DNA from: an uncultured Holophaga sp.
GTDB taxonomy: Bacteria > Acidobacteriota > Holophagae > Holophagales > Holophagaceae
Reading direction: 5' to 3'
DNA: 64,000 bases
Assembly (NCBI RefSeq): GCF_963677305.1
Contig: NZ_OY781925.1
Location: 3,609,457-3,673,456, forward strand
Below the pieces are notes generated by a model. It saw only the letters and a list, made by a program, of their open reading frames with translations, did not search any database and had not been told where the DNA came from. Shown in pieces: positions 32,906 to 42,399 of this stretch (positions are counted from its first letter, which is position 1; the number at the start of each line of letters is the position of its first letter). Position numbers and translations under genes: made by a program.

Positions 32906-34120
32906 TCAGCCCTTCATGGCTTCACTCACAGGGATGCGGCTGGCCCTCCAAGCAGGAGGGAGCCCCCCCAGCAGCCCCATCAGCAGGCTGAAGGCCACCC
33001 CTTCCAGCATGAGCCGGGGCGTCACCGAGAAAGCGAAGCTGATGTCGGAGAAGGTGTCGAAGTTGGTGGTGGCCGTCTGGATGCCGTTGAAGCCGTAGGC
33101 CATGAGGGAGCCCGCCACGCCACCGAGGGCACAGAGCATGAGCGCCTCCCACTGGAAACTGGCCAGGATCTCCCGCCGCCTGAAGCCCAGGGCCCGCAGG
33201 GTTCCGATCTCGGCGGTCCTCCCCGCCACGGCGGCGTACATGGTGTTCATGGCGGCGAAGACCGCTCCCACCGTGAGGATGACGGTGATGAGGTTGCCCA
33301 GCACCTGCACCGGCTTCCCGGCCTCGGTCTGCTGGGCGTAGTAGGCCTTCTCGGCTTGGACCTCAAGCTTCAGGCGTCGGTCTGCATCAGCCACGGCCGC
33401 CAGGGTGGGGATGCGCCCGGGGGCCGCCACCCGCACCAGCATGCTGGAGTATACGTTCCGCTTCTTGGCCTGGAGGAGGTCCTCCACATCGGTCCAGATC
33501 TCCGAGTCGAAGGCGCTCCCCCCCGCATCGAAGACGCCCACGATCTCCCAGCTACGGCCCTCCAGGCGCAGGGTGCCTCCGAGGGTCATCCCCTGGAAGC
33601 GCCGGAGCATCTTCCGGGGCACTGCAAGCTCCGAGAGCCCTGGTCGGAACCAGCGCCCCGTCACCAGACGGGCCTGGGGACGCAGGCGGATCCCGGCTGG
33701 CTCCATGCCCCGGAGAACCACGTTCGCGCTGCCTCCGTCCCGCTCCTCCAGCAGGTTGACCACAAAGCACTCCGCGCTGGCCAGGGGCCCCTGCGCATCC
33801 TGTACGACCAGGGGATGGACCCGGATGATCCGGGCCTGGTCCCGGTCCACGGTGCTTCCCAGCTCGGTCCTGCTGTTGGGGCGGATGAGGAGGGCCTGGT
33901 CACTGCGCCCGCTGGAGATGAAGGCCCGGGAGATCCCCCGGGCGAGGCTCAGCACCACCACGAAGATCCCCACCACCACAGCAATGGCCGCAGCCGTAGA
34001 GAGGGTGCCGACCTTCCGCTGCCAGAGGGAACGCCAGTTGTAGCGGAGGGGTACCGGATAACGCAAGGCCGCCCAGAGCAGCCAGGCCAGGTAGGGAGTG
34101 AGCAGGGCGAAGAGAATCAC
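32906..34120 (-). CDS. ABC transporter permease, FtsX/MacB type (second)
   Basis: 404 residues: N-terminal helix with the coupling motif RYNWRSLWQRKVGTLSTAAAIAVVVGIFV, a large extracytoplasmic domain (about 70-270) and three C-terminal helices including AEIGTLRALGFRRREILASFQWEA. GTG start overlaps the stop of the preceding permease (GTGA). With the second permease, the ATPase and the adaptor upstream it forms a DevBCA-like exporter. Ends 120 bp before padR. Confidence 0.88.
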   Translation of the reverse strand: MILFALLTPYLAWLLWAALRYPVPLRYNWRSLWQRKVGTLSTAAAIAVVVGIFVVVLSLARGISRAFISSGRSDQALLIRPNSRTELGSTVDRDQARIIRVHPLVVQDAQGPLASAECFVVNLLEERDGGSANVVLRGMEPAGIRLRPQARLVTGRWFRPGLSELAVPRKMLRRFQGMTLGGTLRLEGRSWEIVGVFDAGGSAFDSEIWTDVEDLLQAKKRNVYSSMLVRVAAPGRIPTLAAVADADRRLKLEVQAEKAYYAQQTEAGKPVQVLGNLITVILTVGAVFAAMNTMYAAVAGRTAEIGTLRALGFRRREILASFQWEALMLCALGGVAGSLMAYGFNGIQTATTNFDTFSDISFAFSVTPRLMLEGVAFSLLMGLLGGLPPAWRASRIPVSEAMKG

Positions 34121-35274
34121 AGGGCCCTCAGTCCGTCGGTAATGGGTCGGCGGGTGGCCCGGTAGGCAGGGATGAAGGTGGAGAGCAGCCCGATGCCCAT
34201 GGTCATGTGCAGGCAGGACACCAGCACCTCCCCGGCAATGCTGAAGTCCTGGAGATAGGGCAGGAAGGTGCCGGCCGTCTGCCTCACACCTCCGGCCAGA
34301 AGGCTCGCCAGTCCGAGCCCCAGCAGCCCCCCGATCACCGCCAGCAGAAGGCCTTCGGCCAAGAGCAGGCCCAGGACCTGCAGACTCCGGAACCCCATGG
34401 CACGCAGCACCGCGATCTCGGTGGTCCGTTCCCGGATGGCCATGGCCATGGTGTTGGCGGTGACGATGAGGATGGCCACCATGACCGCCGCCGTGATGCT
34501 GTGGATCATGGCCGTGTAGTTCCCCATCATCTTCAGGAAGGCGAGTTGGAAGGCGTTCTCTGTCTCACTGGTGGTCGGCTCGGTGGCGTCGGCGAAGTGG
34601 CGGTCGATCCGCTCGATGAGACCCGGGACCTCCTCCGGCGAGCGGGCGCGCACCCAGATGGTCCCGATCCGGCCCTTGAAATACGAGACCCCCTCCTCCA
34701 GCAGCTTGTAGTGGAAGTGGAGTCCCATCTCATCCGAAGGCTTCTTCGAGTGGTAGATGCAGCGCAGGTTGAGGCGCACGGTGAGGGGGAAGATCTCGCT
34801 CTTCAGCGTGATGACATCCCCGACCCTCCAGCCGAACCTGTCCGCCAGGGCCTGCCCGGCGATGCAGCCATTGCGGTCCCTCAGGAAGTCCCGGTACTGG
34901 CTCTCGGAATAGTCAAGGAGCTCCTCCCGGAAGATGCTGCTGAGGTACTGCTCCTCATCGGCGAAGTTGGGGAAGAAGTTGGCTCGGTCCCTGTACACCC
35001 CCTGGAACCACTGGAGCCCCATGGCGGCCTCCACCCCCGGCTGGCGACGGATCCACTCGGCATGCCGGAGGGGCAGGAGATTGGTGATGCTGACCTTGTG
35101 GCGGACCGCGATGCGATTGGAGGAATTGGGGTTCTCGGTGAAACCCCGCAGGGTCACCAGGACGCTCTGGAGCACCGCCACCAGGGCCACGGAGACCGCC
35201 AGGCTGAGGACCGTCAGCACCGTCCGGCGCTTGGAGCGCAGAAGGGAGCGGAGGACCAAGTGGAGGTATTTCAT
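34117..35274 (-). CDS. ABC transporter permease, FtsX/MacB type (first)
   Basis: 385 residues. N-terminal helix ([26 protein letters not shown]) and MacB-like periplasmic domain, then [32 protein letters not shown] in the C-terminal FtsX helices. Two different permeases indicate a heterodimeric transporter. 22 bp after the ATPase gene and overlapping the next permease by 4 bp. Confidence 0.88.
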   Translation of the reverse strand: MKYLHLVLRSLLRSKRRTVLTVLSLAVSVALVAVLQSVLVTLRGFTENPNSSNRIAVRHKVSITNLLPLRHAEWIRRQPGVEAAMGLQWFQGVYRDRANFFPNFADEEQYLSSIFREELLDYSESQYRDFLRDRNGCIAGQALADRFGWRVGDVITLKSEIFPLTVRLNLRCIYHSKKPSDEMGLHFHYKLLEEGVSYFKGRIGTIWVRARSPEEVPGLIERIDRHFADATEPTTSETENAFQLAFLKMMGNYTAMIHSITAAVMVAILIVTANTMAMAIRERTTEIAVLRAMGFRSLQVLGLLLAEGLLLAVIGGLLGLGLASLLAGGVRQTAGTFLPYLQDFSIAGEVLVSCLHMTMGIGLLSTFIPAYRATRRPITDGLRAL

Positions 35275-35296
35275 GCCATGGTGCGCAAGACAGGCT

Positions 35297-35983
35297 TCAT
35301 CTCCCCACCTCCACCGTCCGCTCCAGGACCCCCTTCTCGAGGTGGACCTGGGTCCTGGCGTGCTGGGCGGCCTTGGGGTCGTGGGTCACCACCAGGATGG
35401 TCTTGCCCCGCTCGCGGTTGAGCCGCTCCATCAGGGCCAGGACCTCCTCAGCATTCCGGGCATCCAGAGCCCCGGTGGGCTCATCCGCCACCAGGAGATC
35501 AGGGTCCCCTACGATGGCCCGGGCGATGGCCACCCGCTGCTCCTGGCCGCCGGAGAGCTGCCGCGGGAAGTTCTGCAGGCGGTCCAGCAGCCCCACCAGC
35601 TCCAGGGCCTCCATCACCCGCTCCCGGCGCACGCGCCTCGGCAAGTCCGTCAAGAGCAGGGGCAGTTCGACGTTCTCATAGGCATTGAGCACCGGCACCA
35701 GGTTGTAGTTCTGGAAGATGAAGCCCACGTGGGAGGCCCGCCAGGCCGCCAGATCGTCGTCATCCAGGTCATTGAGGGCCTGCCCGCAGACCTCCAGGCT
35801 TCCCCCCGTCGGCCGGTCGATCCCGGCGATCAGGTTCAGCAGAGTGGTCTTGCCGGAGCCGGAGGGCCCCATCAGGGCGTAGTACCCCCCCTCGGGGATA
35901 TCCAATTCCAGTCCCTGCAGCACCGGGATCTCAAGGCTGCCCCGGAAGTAGCTCTTGCTGACCGAGCGGCAGGAGATGATCAT
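35297..35983 (-). CDS. ABC transporter ATP-binding protein (LolD/MacB type)
   Basis: 228-residue nucleotide-binding subunit. Walker [11 protein letters not shown]-loop [10 protein letters not shown], signature [15 protein letters not shown], Walker [13 protein letters not shown] and H-loop VTHD are all intact. The ATG overlaps the adaptor stop (ATGA). Powers the two FtsX-type permeases downstream. Confidence 0.95.
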   Translation of the reverse strand: MIISCRSVSKSYFRGSLEIPVLQGLELDIPEGGYYALMGPSGSGKTTLLNLIAGIDRPTGGSLEVCGQALNDLDDDDLAAWRASHVGFIFQNYNLVPVLNAYENVELPLLLTDLPRRVRRERVMEALELVGLLDRLQNFPRQLSGGQEQRVAIARAIVGDPDLLVADEPTGALDARNAEEVLALMERLNRERGKTILVVTHDPKAAQHARTQVHLEKGVLERTVEVGR

Positions 35984-37074
35984 TCCCGCACCTTGACCCG
36001 GGCCCCCTCCTGGAGCTTGAGATCGGCGGGGATCACCAGGAGCCTGGAGGCGGGATCCAGCCCTTCGACCTCCAGCCCCACGGGATTCTCCGCCACCACC
36101 TTGACCGGATGGAGCGTGGCCCGTCCCCCCTGGGCGACCCACACCGCCGAAGCCTGGCCCCTCCGGACCACCTGCTCCCGGCCCAGCACCACCACGTCAT
36201 GCCGGAAGGGCTCCCCCAGGAAGGTGACCTTGGCCCCCATGTCGGGAAGCAGGCGTCCGTCCCGCTCCAGAAAGGCCACCCGCACCACCACCACTGCTTT
36301 CTGACGATTGGAGGTGGGGTAGATCTCCCGCAACTCCCCCTTGAGGATCTGGGCCCTGGGGTCCCCCTCCAGGGCATCCACCCGGATCTCCACGGGCATG
36401 CCTTTGTGCAACCGGGTGATGGAGGACTCCGGCACCTCGACCTCCACCTCCAGGGAGTCGAAGTCCGCCAGCACCGCCACGGCATTGATGGCGTTGGCCC
36501 CTCCGGCCGAACCCGGGCTGACCGTCTCCCCCACCTCCGAGAGCTTCTGGGTCACCGTCCCCGCAAAGGGTGCCCTGAGCACCATGTTCTCCAGGCTGGC
36601 CTCCTGGTAGCGCAGCTGGTCCCGCAGGGCAGTCGCCGTGCTCCTGAGCCGGTCCAGGCTGGCCCGATCCAGCACCCCCGCCCTCGCCAGGGCCTCACCG
36701 CGGCGGAGATCAGCCTCGGCCTGGGCCAGCTGGGTGGCCGTCTGGTCTCGACCCGCCCGGAGCTCGGCGTCCTCCAGACGCGCGATCACCTGCCCCCGGG
36801 CCACCCGGCTGCCCTCCTCCACCCCCAGCCAGGCCACCCTGCCCGGGACCTTGGCCGAGAGCGTCGCCCGGTGCCGCGCCACCAGATAGCCCGAGGCGGT
36901 GACCAGGGGGTTGCGCTCCCCCGCCCTGAAGACCACGGGCGAGGTCGTCCCCAGGCCCAGCGGGGCAAGCTTGCGGGAGAGGCTGAAGCCGACGGCCAGG
37001 ACACCGAGGAGCAGCAGGACCAGCCAGCCCCAGGGCAGGCGCTTCCGGATGACGGGCTTGGGGACTGAAGACAA
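35980..37074 (-). CDS. HlyD/RND-type periplasmic adaptor of an ABC exporter
   Basis: About 364 residues. Cytoplasmic start, one transmembrane helix (LPWGWLVLLLLGVLAVGFSLS), barrel-sandwich halves (LSAKVPGRVAWLGVEEGSRVARGQVIARLED; LRAPFAGTVTQKLSEVGETVSPG) around a short hairpin, then a beta-barrel. I choose the TTG at 37074 because GGAGG lies 8 nt upstream; an in-frame ATG at 37116 sits inside the likely promoter and gives a longer N-terminus. First gene of the exporter operon: adaptor, ATPase, two permeases. Confidence 0.82.
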   Translation of the reverse strand: MSSVPKPVIRKRLPWGWLVLLLLGVLAVGFSLSRKLAPLGLGTTSPVVFRAGERNPLVTASGYLVARHRATLSAKVPGRVAWLGVEEGSRVARGQVIARLEDAELRAGRDQTATQLAQAEADLRRGEALARAGVLDRASLDRLRSTATALRDQLRYQEASLENMVLRAPFAGTVTQKLSEVGETVSPGSAGGANAINAVAVLADFDSLEVEVEVPESSITRLHKGMPVEIRVDALEGDPRAQILKGELREIYPTSNRQKAVVVVRVAFLERDGRLLPDMGAKVTFLGEPFRHDVVVLGREQVVRRGQASAVWVAQGGRATLHPVKVVAENPVGLEVEGLDPASRLLVIPADLKLQEGARVKVRE

Positions 37075-37100
37075 GAAGAGACCTCCGGGATCGCCCCAGA

Positions 37101-37133
37101 GTATCGTCAGAGACATGAGACGCTTCTGTCAAA
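37101..37133 (-). promoter_or_regulatory. Promoter candidate for the ABC exporter operon
   Basis: On the minus strand a perfect -35 hexamer TTGACA (37133-37128) is followed by GACGAT after 18 nt or GATACT after 21 nt as a weak -10. It lies just upstream of the adaptor start. Confidence 0.35.
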
Positions 37134-37138
37134 AAGCG

Positions 37139-37426
37139 TCACACCCTGAAGCGGAGTAGAGCCCCCCGATCCCCGGGGGAGGCATAGGCGATGCCCACCC
37201 GAACGTCCCGCCGAACAGGAGATGGCGCACCCCCCTCCCACATCGGGGCATTGCGGGGCGTGCGTCCAAACCGGCAGTGGCTGGCGGTATCCCCCGGCCC
37301 CCCATAGGCCTCGGTCTCCGTGATCTCCAGGACAAAGGCCCCATGATGGAGCCGCATGCCGAGGAGCTCCCGCGCCACGGTCGCCACCGGGCGCAGGAAG
37401 AAGCCCCTCGGCAGGAGGCGGGACAA
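37139..37426 (-). pseudogene. 3-methyladenine DNA glycosylase (AAG/MPG) with internal deletion
   Basis: 95-codon remnant of the AAG/MPG family (normally about 190-200 residues). The N-terminal half is clear: LPRGFFLRPVATVARELLGMRL, then ITETEAYGGPGDTASHCRFGRTPRNAPMW, which carries the catalytic Glu and substrate-pocket residues. After MWEGG the expected middle (YVYFIYGMHxxLNVV and following) is missing and the sequence continues with VRVGIAYASPGDRGALLRFRV, the usual C-terminal strand of the family. So roughly 90-100 codons were lost in frame from the centre. TTG start, 2 nt after the stop of the upstream lipoprotein gene. Unlikely to be an active glycosylase. Confidence 0.7.
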
Positions 37427-37428
37427 GA

Positions 37429-38181
37429 CTACTTCTTGGCCTCGGCCAGCTTGCGGAGGCCCCCCAGACCGACCTTGTACTGCCAGTACAGGACACCGAA
37501 GCTGCCATCGGGCTTCTTGGCGAGGGTCAGGAGGATGATCTCCTTGTCCTGGACCTTCAGGGTGACCGAGCGCCAGTCGGGGTTGTTGGGCACGGGCTTG
37601 ACATCACCCATGACCACATCGGGCCAGACTTCGGGGGGGACCCCCTTGATCAGACGGAGGAGGCCGGACTCAGCCAGCTGGGGAAGCTTGGCCATGGCCA
37701 ACTTGTAGTCGGGATCGGGCTTGCCGTCGGATTGCTTCTCCTGCGGCAGCTTGTCGATCCGATCCGGATTACAGGTCTGCATGGAGGCGGGGATCTCCCC
37801 TCCCTGGCCCGACTCGATCTTAGTCATCACGGCCTTGAGGTCTTTGGCCGAGACATCCGGGGTCAGGTAGCCGAGCTTCTGCATCCCCTCCAAGCCGAAG
37901 GACTGGATCTCCTGGGCACTGAGACTGGTGCCGGCGGCGCCGGCATGCTGGTGGAACCAGCAGATGTTGCCGTAGTACTTCTCCATGTCGGCCGGGAGCA
38001 GCAGAGTGAGGTCCTTCAGGTCCTTGCGCACACCGATGTACTGAAGGTGCTTGAGGACCTCGAAGGGCTCCTTGACGGGAGCGGGTGCGGCCGTGGGAAT
38101 CTTGTCGGCGGGCTTGCTGTCGCAGCCGACGATGAGTGCGGGGATGGCGGCAAGAGCCCACCAGGCGTTCACCCTATTCAT
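37429..38181 (-). CDS. Hypothetical lipoprotein
   Basis: 250 residues. MNRVNAWWALAAIPALIVGC is a lipoprotein signal with lipobox LIVGC; GGAGG lies upstream of the ATG. The mature part alternates helical and beta segments with a basic, lysine-rich surface; no family recognised. It reads into the glycosylase remnant and is divergent from rlmH. Confidence 0.7.
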   Translation of the reverse strand: MNRVNAWWALAAIPALIVGCDSKPADKIPTAAPAPVKEPFEVLKHLQYIGVRKDLKDLTLLLPADMEKYYGNICWFHQHAGAAGTSLSAQEIQSFGLEGMQKLGYLTPDVSAKDLKAVMTKIESGQGGEIPASMQTCNPDRIDKLPQEKQSDGKPDPDYKLAMAKLPQLAESGLLRLIKGVPPEVWPDVVMGDVKPVPNNPDWRSVTLKVQDKEIILLTLAKKPDGSFGVLYWQYKVGLGGLRKLAEAKK

Positions 38182-38230
38182 GATGTCCTCCAGTCACGAA
38201 CCCTCAACTTACTAGGCCTGCGAGCGTCGA

Positions 38231-38689
38231 GTGTACCCGATACGTTACATCACCATCGGAAAGTCCCGCCTGACCGGCTGCCGCGAGCTGGAGTCCCACT
38301 ACGGAGATCTCCTGCGCGCCTTCGCACGCATGGAGCTGGTGGAGCTCCCCGAGGGGAAGGGCACGCCGGAGCGCCAGCTCAAGGACGAGGCCAATCGCAT
38401 CCGCCAGGCCCTTGCAGGCATCCGCTGCCCCGTCCTCCTCGACGCCGGGGGCCCCTCCCGAAGTTCGGAGACCTTCGCCACCTGGCTAGGAGAGCGGATG
38501 GACAGGGGGGAGAGCCTGGCCTTCGTGGTGGGCTCCAGCCATGGCATCGACCCAGCCCTGAAGACAGAGATCCGCGAGAAGCTCAGTCTCAGCCCCATGA
38601 CCTTTCCCCACGACCTGAGCAGGGCCATGTTCCTGGAGCAGCTCTACCGCGCCTTCACCATCCGCGCCGGAAAGACCTATCACAAGTAG
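38231..38689 (+). CDS. rlmH: 23S rRNA (pseudouridine-1915-N3)-methyltransferase RlmH
   Basis: SPOUT-family methyltransferase acting on assembled 70S ribosomes. 152 residues. GTG start (MYPIRYITIGKSRL). SAM-knot segment LAFVVGSSHGIDPALK and the C-terminal LSRAMFLEQLYRAFTIRAGKTYHK end are diagnostic. Normal length about 155. Convergent with the PilZ/pseudo-receiver gene, 3 bp apart. Confidence 0.94.
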   Translation: MYPIRYITIGKSRLTGCRELESHYGDLLRAFARMELVELPEGKGTPERQLKDEANRIRQALAGIRCPVLLDAGGPSRSSETFATWLGERMDRGESLAFVVGSSHGIDPALKTEIREKLSLSPMTFPHDLSRAMFLEQLYRAFTIRAGKTYHK

Positions 38690-38692
38690 CGA

Positions 38693-39868
38693 TCAGGCAT
38701 GGAGCTTGAGAGCCGCCTCCATGGCGGCCATGCAGGCGATGGCATTGAGAGGCTCCACCGGCAGGTAGCCATTGGCCTTGGCCTCCCGGGCCCGCATGCG
38801 CCGGAGTTCCAGATCATCCGCACCCCCGATCATCAGGATGGGCAGAGGACAGCCCTCCTCCTCCCGGAGACTGCGGATGAGCCCCAGACCACTGCCGCAA
38901 CGCAGACGCTGGTGGACCAGGATCAGCCTGAAGGGCTCCCAGGAGCCCGCTTCAAGACCCAGCCCCTTCAGCTTCTCCAGCACCTTCCCCTGGAGATAGT
39001 CCAGGCAGGCGAAACCGTAGCGGTGCTTGAGCAAACCGGTCATGCGATCCGGGAGTCCCTCCCCCTCGCAGATCACAAGGATCATGGGGTCACGGTCCAG
39101 GAGCATCCGGGGCAGCCCCAGGGCCACCGTATCCCGACCCGAGCCTCCGAGCTTGGCCTTCACCCCATCCTCAATCAGGTCCGTCCGCTCCGACTGCGCC
39201 TGGAGGAGGAGAGCATCCGCCAGCCAGGAGTAATAGTCCTGCAGGACCGTCAGATCAGCGGAAGGGAGGATCTTCACCCCCGCGTGCCCGTGCTCCATGT
39301 AGACCACCTCACCGGGCAGGACCAGATGGGGCCCCCGGGGAAGCTTCAGATCCAGGGTGGTCTGGACACCGATCCGGAAGGGATCCGTGGTGTTCCCGGT
39401 GACGGAGCGGATCCAGATCTGGACCCCCTCCGGCCCCAGGGTCCGCATCCGGCCATCGCAGATCTCCTGGATGGGCGTGGTGAAGGTCCCGATCAAGGGA
39501 CGCTCCGGACAGACGTCCTTGAAGCGGTAGTCATCCAGGGACTTGAGAAGGCGGGGCTGCTCGAACACAGCGCATTCCAACCCCTCATAGGTCCCCACAT
39601 CGGCCATTCGGAAGGTGCCCTGGAAGCGCCGATCCCGGTATGGGAGCACCCCCTCCAGGGAGACCCCTGTCTTCAGCCCCCAGAGCTCCCGCTGGGCAGT
39701 CGAGATCCCCACAGCGATCCGCCCCACGCTCTCCGTGTAGACCGTGAAGCCGCTCCGGAAGCGCCCCTTCTTCAGATACAGGCTCAGCCCCCCTTGGCAG
39801 AGGCGCTGGAACACCAAGCGAATGGCCTGGGCATCATCCAGATCTGAGCTCAGTTGTGGCGGCAGCAT
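38693..39868 (-). CDS. PilZ-like protein with degenerate receiver domain
   Basis: 391 residues. The N-terminal half ([21 protein letters not shown]...[22 protein letters not shown]) resembles flagellar-brake/PilZ-type c-di-GMP-linked domains, though no RxxxR...DxSxxG is perfectly clear. The C-terminal 120 residues follow the alpha/beta plan of a response-regulator receiver ([15 protein letters not shown] ... [25 protein letters not shown] ... [31 protein letters not shown]), but the phosphoacceptor Asp after strand 3 is replaced (LVHQR). No DNA-binding domain. Likely a cytoplasmic signalling protein; c-di-GMP role is inference. Confidence 0.65.
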   Translation of the reverse strand: MLPPQLSSDLDDAQAIRLVFQRLCQGGLSLYLKKGRFRSGFTVYTESVGRIAVGISTAQRELWGLKTGVSLEGVLPYRDRRFQGTFRMADVGTYEGLECAVFEQPRLLKSLDDYRFKDVCPERPLIGTFTTPIQEICDGRMRTLGPEGVQIWIRSVTGNTTDPFRIGVQTTLDLKLPRGPHLVLPGEVVYMEHGHAGVKILPSADLTVLQDYYSWLADALLLQAQSERTDLIEDGVKAKLGGSGRDTVALGLPRMLLDRDPMILVICEGEGLPDRMTGLLKHRYGFACLDYLQGKVLEKLKGLGLEAGSWEPFRLILVHQRLRCGSGLGLIRSLREEEGCPLPILMIGGADDLELRRMRAREAKANGYLPVEPLNAIACMAAMEAALKLHA

Positions 39869-39997
39869 GGTCCAGAATACCGTCACCCCACCGAGGATCA
39901 GCCCTTGAAAATCATGCCCCTTCCGGTTAGTCTGTTCCTCTTGCGTGAACAAGCCGCGTGCCCTTCTGGCATCCGGTCGGTTCCAGGAGGATCTGAC

Positions 39998-40255
39998 ATG
40001 AAGCCCAATATCCACCCCGAGCTCCACGAAGTCACCGTCCACTGCCAGTGCGGTGCCGAGTTCCAGACCCGCTCCACGAAGAAGGAGCTGCGCGTGGAAG
40101 TCTGCTCTGCCTGCCACTCCTTCTACACCGGCAAGCAGCGTGACATGACCATCGCCGGCCGCGTGGAGAAGTTCAACCGGAAGTACGCCAAGAAGGCCGA
40201 AGTGGCCGCCCCCGCCCCCGTGGCGGAAGCCGCCCCCGAAGCTGCCGCCGAGTAG
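39998..40255 (+). CDS. rpmE: 50S ribosomal protein L31, zinc form
   Basis: 85 residues. Zinc ligands in CQCGAEF and [30 protein letters not shown] is the family start and [11 protein letters not shown] the family end. A C-terminal Ala/Pro/Glu-rich extension of about 18 residues goes beyond the usual length. Ribosome binding site AGGAGG upstream. Followed by a strong terminator and prfA. Confidence 0.97.
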   Translation: MKPNIHPELHEVTVHCQCGAEFQTRSTKKELRVEVCSACHSFYTGKQRDMTIAGRVEKFNRKYAKKAEVAAPAPVAEAAPEAAAE

Positions 40256-40270
40256 GCAACGCGATCCCAG

Positions 40271-40302
40271 GAACGGGCCGTCCTTGCGGCCCGTTCTTTT
40301 TT
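40271..40302 (+). terminator. Intrinsic terminator after rpmE
   Basis: GAACGGGCCG and CGGCCCGTTC form a perfect 10-bp stem with a TCCTTG loop, followed by TTTTTT. Lies 15 bp after the rpmE stop. Confidence 0.93.
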
Positions 40303-40333
40303 CGTATCCGAAAACCTTTCCTGCCGGTGACCC

Positions 40334-41407
40334 ATGCTCGACCAGCTTGAAGCCCTCGATGCCAAGTTCCAGGAGATCGAGGCCCAGCTCCAGGACCCCG
40401 CCATCGTCAGCGATGCCAAGCGCCTGCGGGAGCTGACCCGCAACCGCGCCGAGCTGGAGCCGGTGGTGAGGGCCTGGGCCGGACAGCGGACCCTCCTCAA
40501 GCAGCTGGAGGAGGCCGAGAGCATCCTCGGCGACCGCGAAATGGACGCGGAGCTCCGCGAGATGGCCGAGATGGAGATCCCCGGCCTCAAAGAGGCCATC
40601 GCCACCGGGGAAGCCGAGCTCCGCCGTCTCCTGGTCCCCAAGGATCCCAAGGATGCCCGCAACGTCATCCTGGAGGTCCGGGCCGGCACCGGCGGCGAGG
40701 AAGCCGCCCTCTTCGCCGCCGAGCTCTTCCGGATGTACGCCCGCTACGCCGAGCGCAAAGGATTCAAGGTCACCGTCATCGACGAGAACGAGGCCGACAT
40801 GGGCGGCCTCAAGGAGGTCATCGCCGAGATCGAGGGCGATGGCGCCTACTCCGTCTTCCGCTTCGAGTCCGGCGTCCACCGGGTCCAGCGGGTTCCCAAG
40901 ACCGAGACCCAGGGGCGCATCCACACCTCCGCCGCCACCGTTGCCGTCATGCCCGAGGCCGAGGAGGTGGACATCCAGATCCATGAGAAGGACCTGCGCA
41001 TCGACACCTTCTGCTCCGGCGGCAAAGGCGGCCAGAGCGTGAACACCACCTACTCCGCCGTACGCCTGACCCATCTGCCCACCAACACCGTGGTGCAGTG
41101 CCAGGACGAGCGCAGCCAGCTCAAGAACATGGCCAAGGCCATGACAGTGCTCCGCAGCCGCCTCCTGGAAAAGGCCCAGGCCGAGGCCGACGCCGCCAGC
41201 TCAGCCCTGCGCAAGTCCCAGGTCGGCTCCGGGGACCGCAGCGAGAAGATCCGCACCTACAACTTCCCCCAGAGCCGGGTCACGGACCACCGAATCAACG
41301 TCACCATCCACCAGCTGGACGCCTTCATGGCAGGGGGACTGGAGCCCATCCTGGAACCCCTCCGTGCCGCCTTCGAGGCAGAACGCCTCCAGCAGCTCGA
41401 AGGTTAA
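40334..41407 (+). CDS. prfA: Peptide chain release factor 1
   Basis: Recognises UAA and UAG stop codons and triggers peptide release. 357 residues. GGQ loop in CSGGKGGQSVNTTYSAVR, RF1-type RVPKTETQGRIHTSAATVAV (PxT anticodon-like motif, here PKT) and the N-terminal coiled coil. Preceded by its own leader after the rpmE terminator. No prmC (methyltransferase) gene follows directly; the downstream sequence is non-coding. Confidence 0.96.
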   Translation: MLDQLEALDAKFQEIEAQLQDPAIVSDAKRLRELTRNRAELEPVVRAWAGQRTLLKQLEEAESILGDREMDAELREMAEMEIPGLKEAIATGEAELRRLLVPKDPKDARNVILEVRAGTGGEEAALFAAELFRMYARYAERKGFKVTVIDENEADMGGLKEVIAEIEGDGAYSVFRFESGVHRVQRVPKTETQGRIHTSAATVAVMPEAEEVDIQIHEKDLRIDTFCSGGKGGQSVNTTYSAVRLTHLPTNTVVQCQDERSQLKNMAKAMTVLRSRLLEKAQAEADAASSALRKSQVGSGDRSEKIRTYNFPQSRVTDHRINVTIHQLDAFMAGGLEPILEPLRAAFEAERLQQLEG

Positions 41408-41447
41408 ACCCAGCACCCGCCCCGAACCCGCTGCGCGCGCACTCCTC

Positions 41448-41707
41448 AGCCCGGATTCTGCATTTATTCCCGGCGCAGGGCCATCCCGTTCATCCTCTTC
41501 ATCCAGGCTTGAAAGGCACTTTATTCAGTCAAGATGAACAGGATGACTGCACGCTATAGGCAATGATGCACTCGCGATCCAGACGCACAGGGAACTCAGA
41601 GCCCACTTCGTCTTGGGTACCAAACGGTTCCCGATGAACGGCAGTCGCCTGGGCTTTACTCCAGGCCTTGCCCAGGCCTCAGATGACTCAATTACAGAAT
41701 CCGGGCT
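41448..41707. repeat. 260-bp segment bounded by inverted repeats (MITE-like candidate)
   Basis: AGCCCGGATTCTG at 41448-41460 and its exact reverse complement CAGAATCCGGGCT at 41695-41707 bound the segment. Inside lies a weaker inverted pair: TCATCCTCTTCATCC (41490-41504) against AGATGAACAGGATGAC (41532-41547). No coding capacity and no clear target-site duplication. Confidence 0.45.
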
Positions 41708-42071
41708 CAGGACCGATATCGACCCGTCGGCCACCGACAGTCGAGCGGAGTCCGGCAGCACCCTCAGACTGCGCCACCCAACCCTTGGGCAGCTTCTGCT
41801 GAATCGTTGCATGATTGTTCACAAGCCTATGACTGCGAATAGTTCTGAATAGAGACAGAAAATCATCCAGCTATAGCGAATATGGCTCTTTTCATCCTCA
41901 GACATCAGCGATTAAAACACGAACAATACCCTTCGACAGTATAGAACTGCGCAAAAAACAAACACCAAGAAACGTCACGCACGCGAATACAAGTTAAAAT
42001 CTATCAATTTTCTTGATTATCGACAAATCTCAGCGGCGGTGAAACGGGTCTGATGTCAGGAAAGCCTTTCG

Positions 42072-42190
42072 GGCCACGGATAACACAGATGAACACGGAT
42101 AGTCAGCGACCCACCGGGGTTGCCTGGGGCGCCCCTGTGCTGCTCGGATCCAGGGCTTTCATCCGTGGGAATCTGTGTACATCCGTGGCC
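42072..42190. repeat. Inverted-repeat element with CACGGAT units
   Basis: Left arm 42072-42100 and right arm 42161-42190 are nearly perfect inverted copies, differing by a one-base indel and a few substitutions. Each arm itself is built of CCACGGAT / ACACAGAT / CCCACGGAT-type units. I recall similar CACGGAT/CACAGAT repeats dispersed in intergenic DNA of several bacterial phyla; no copy count was possible here. Confidence 0.6.
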
Positions 42191-42370
42191 TCAGCTCTCA
42201 TACCAGCCCACTCTTCCGAAGCGGAGTCAGGCCGATAACTAGATTGATTATTGACCATTTTTACCGACAACAAGCATATAATACAACACAAAACCATGCT
42301 TAATATACAAATTTAAAAATATATTAGCAATGCTATTTTGATGTTTATTTTTACAATTTCAATATTCTGA

Positions 42371-42399
42371 TTGATTTCACAATCATCACCACACATACT
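42371..42399 (+). promoter_or_regulatory. Promoter candidate for the outer-membrane protein gene
   Basis: TTGATT (42371-42376), 17-nt spacer, CATACT (42394-42399); the start codon is 62 bp beyond. A perfect TATAAT (42277-42282) with TTGACC 20 nt upstream is a second, less well-spaced possibility. Confidence 0.4.

Noticed and set aside
38693..41074. Very long minus-strand open frame running through prfA and rpmE
   Set aside because: High-GC DNA gives long antisense frames. Only the part below 39868 looks like protein; the rest lies opposite the well-conserved prfA and rpmE.
42053..42238. 61-codon open frame across the inverted-repeat element
   Set aside because: It is formed by translation of the repeat sequence itself, without ribosome binding site or protein features.
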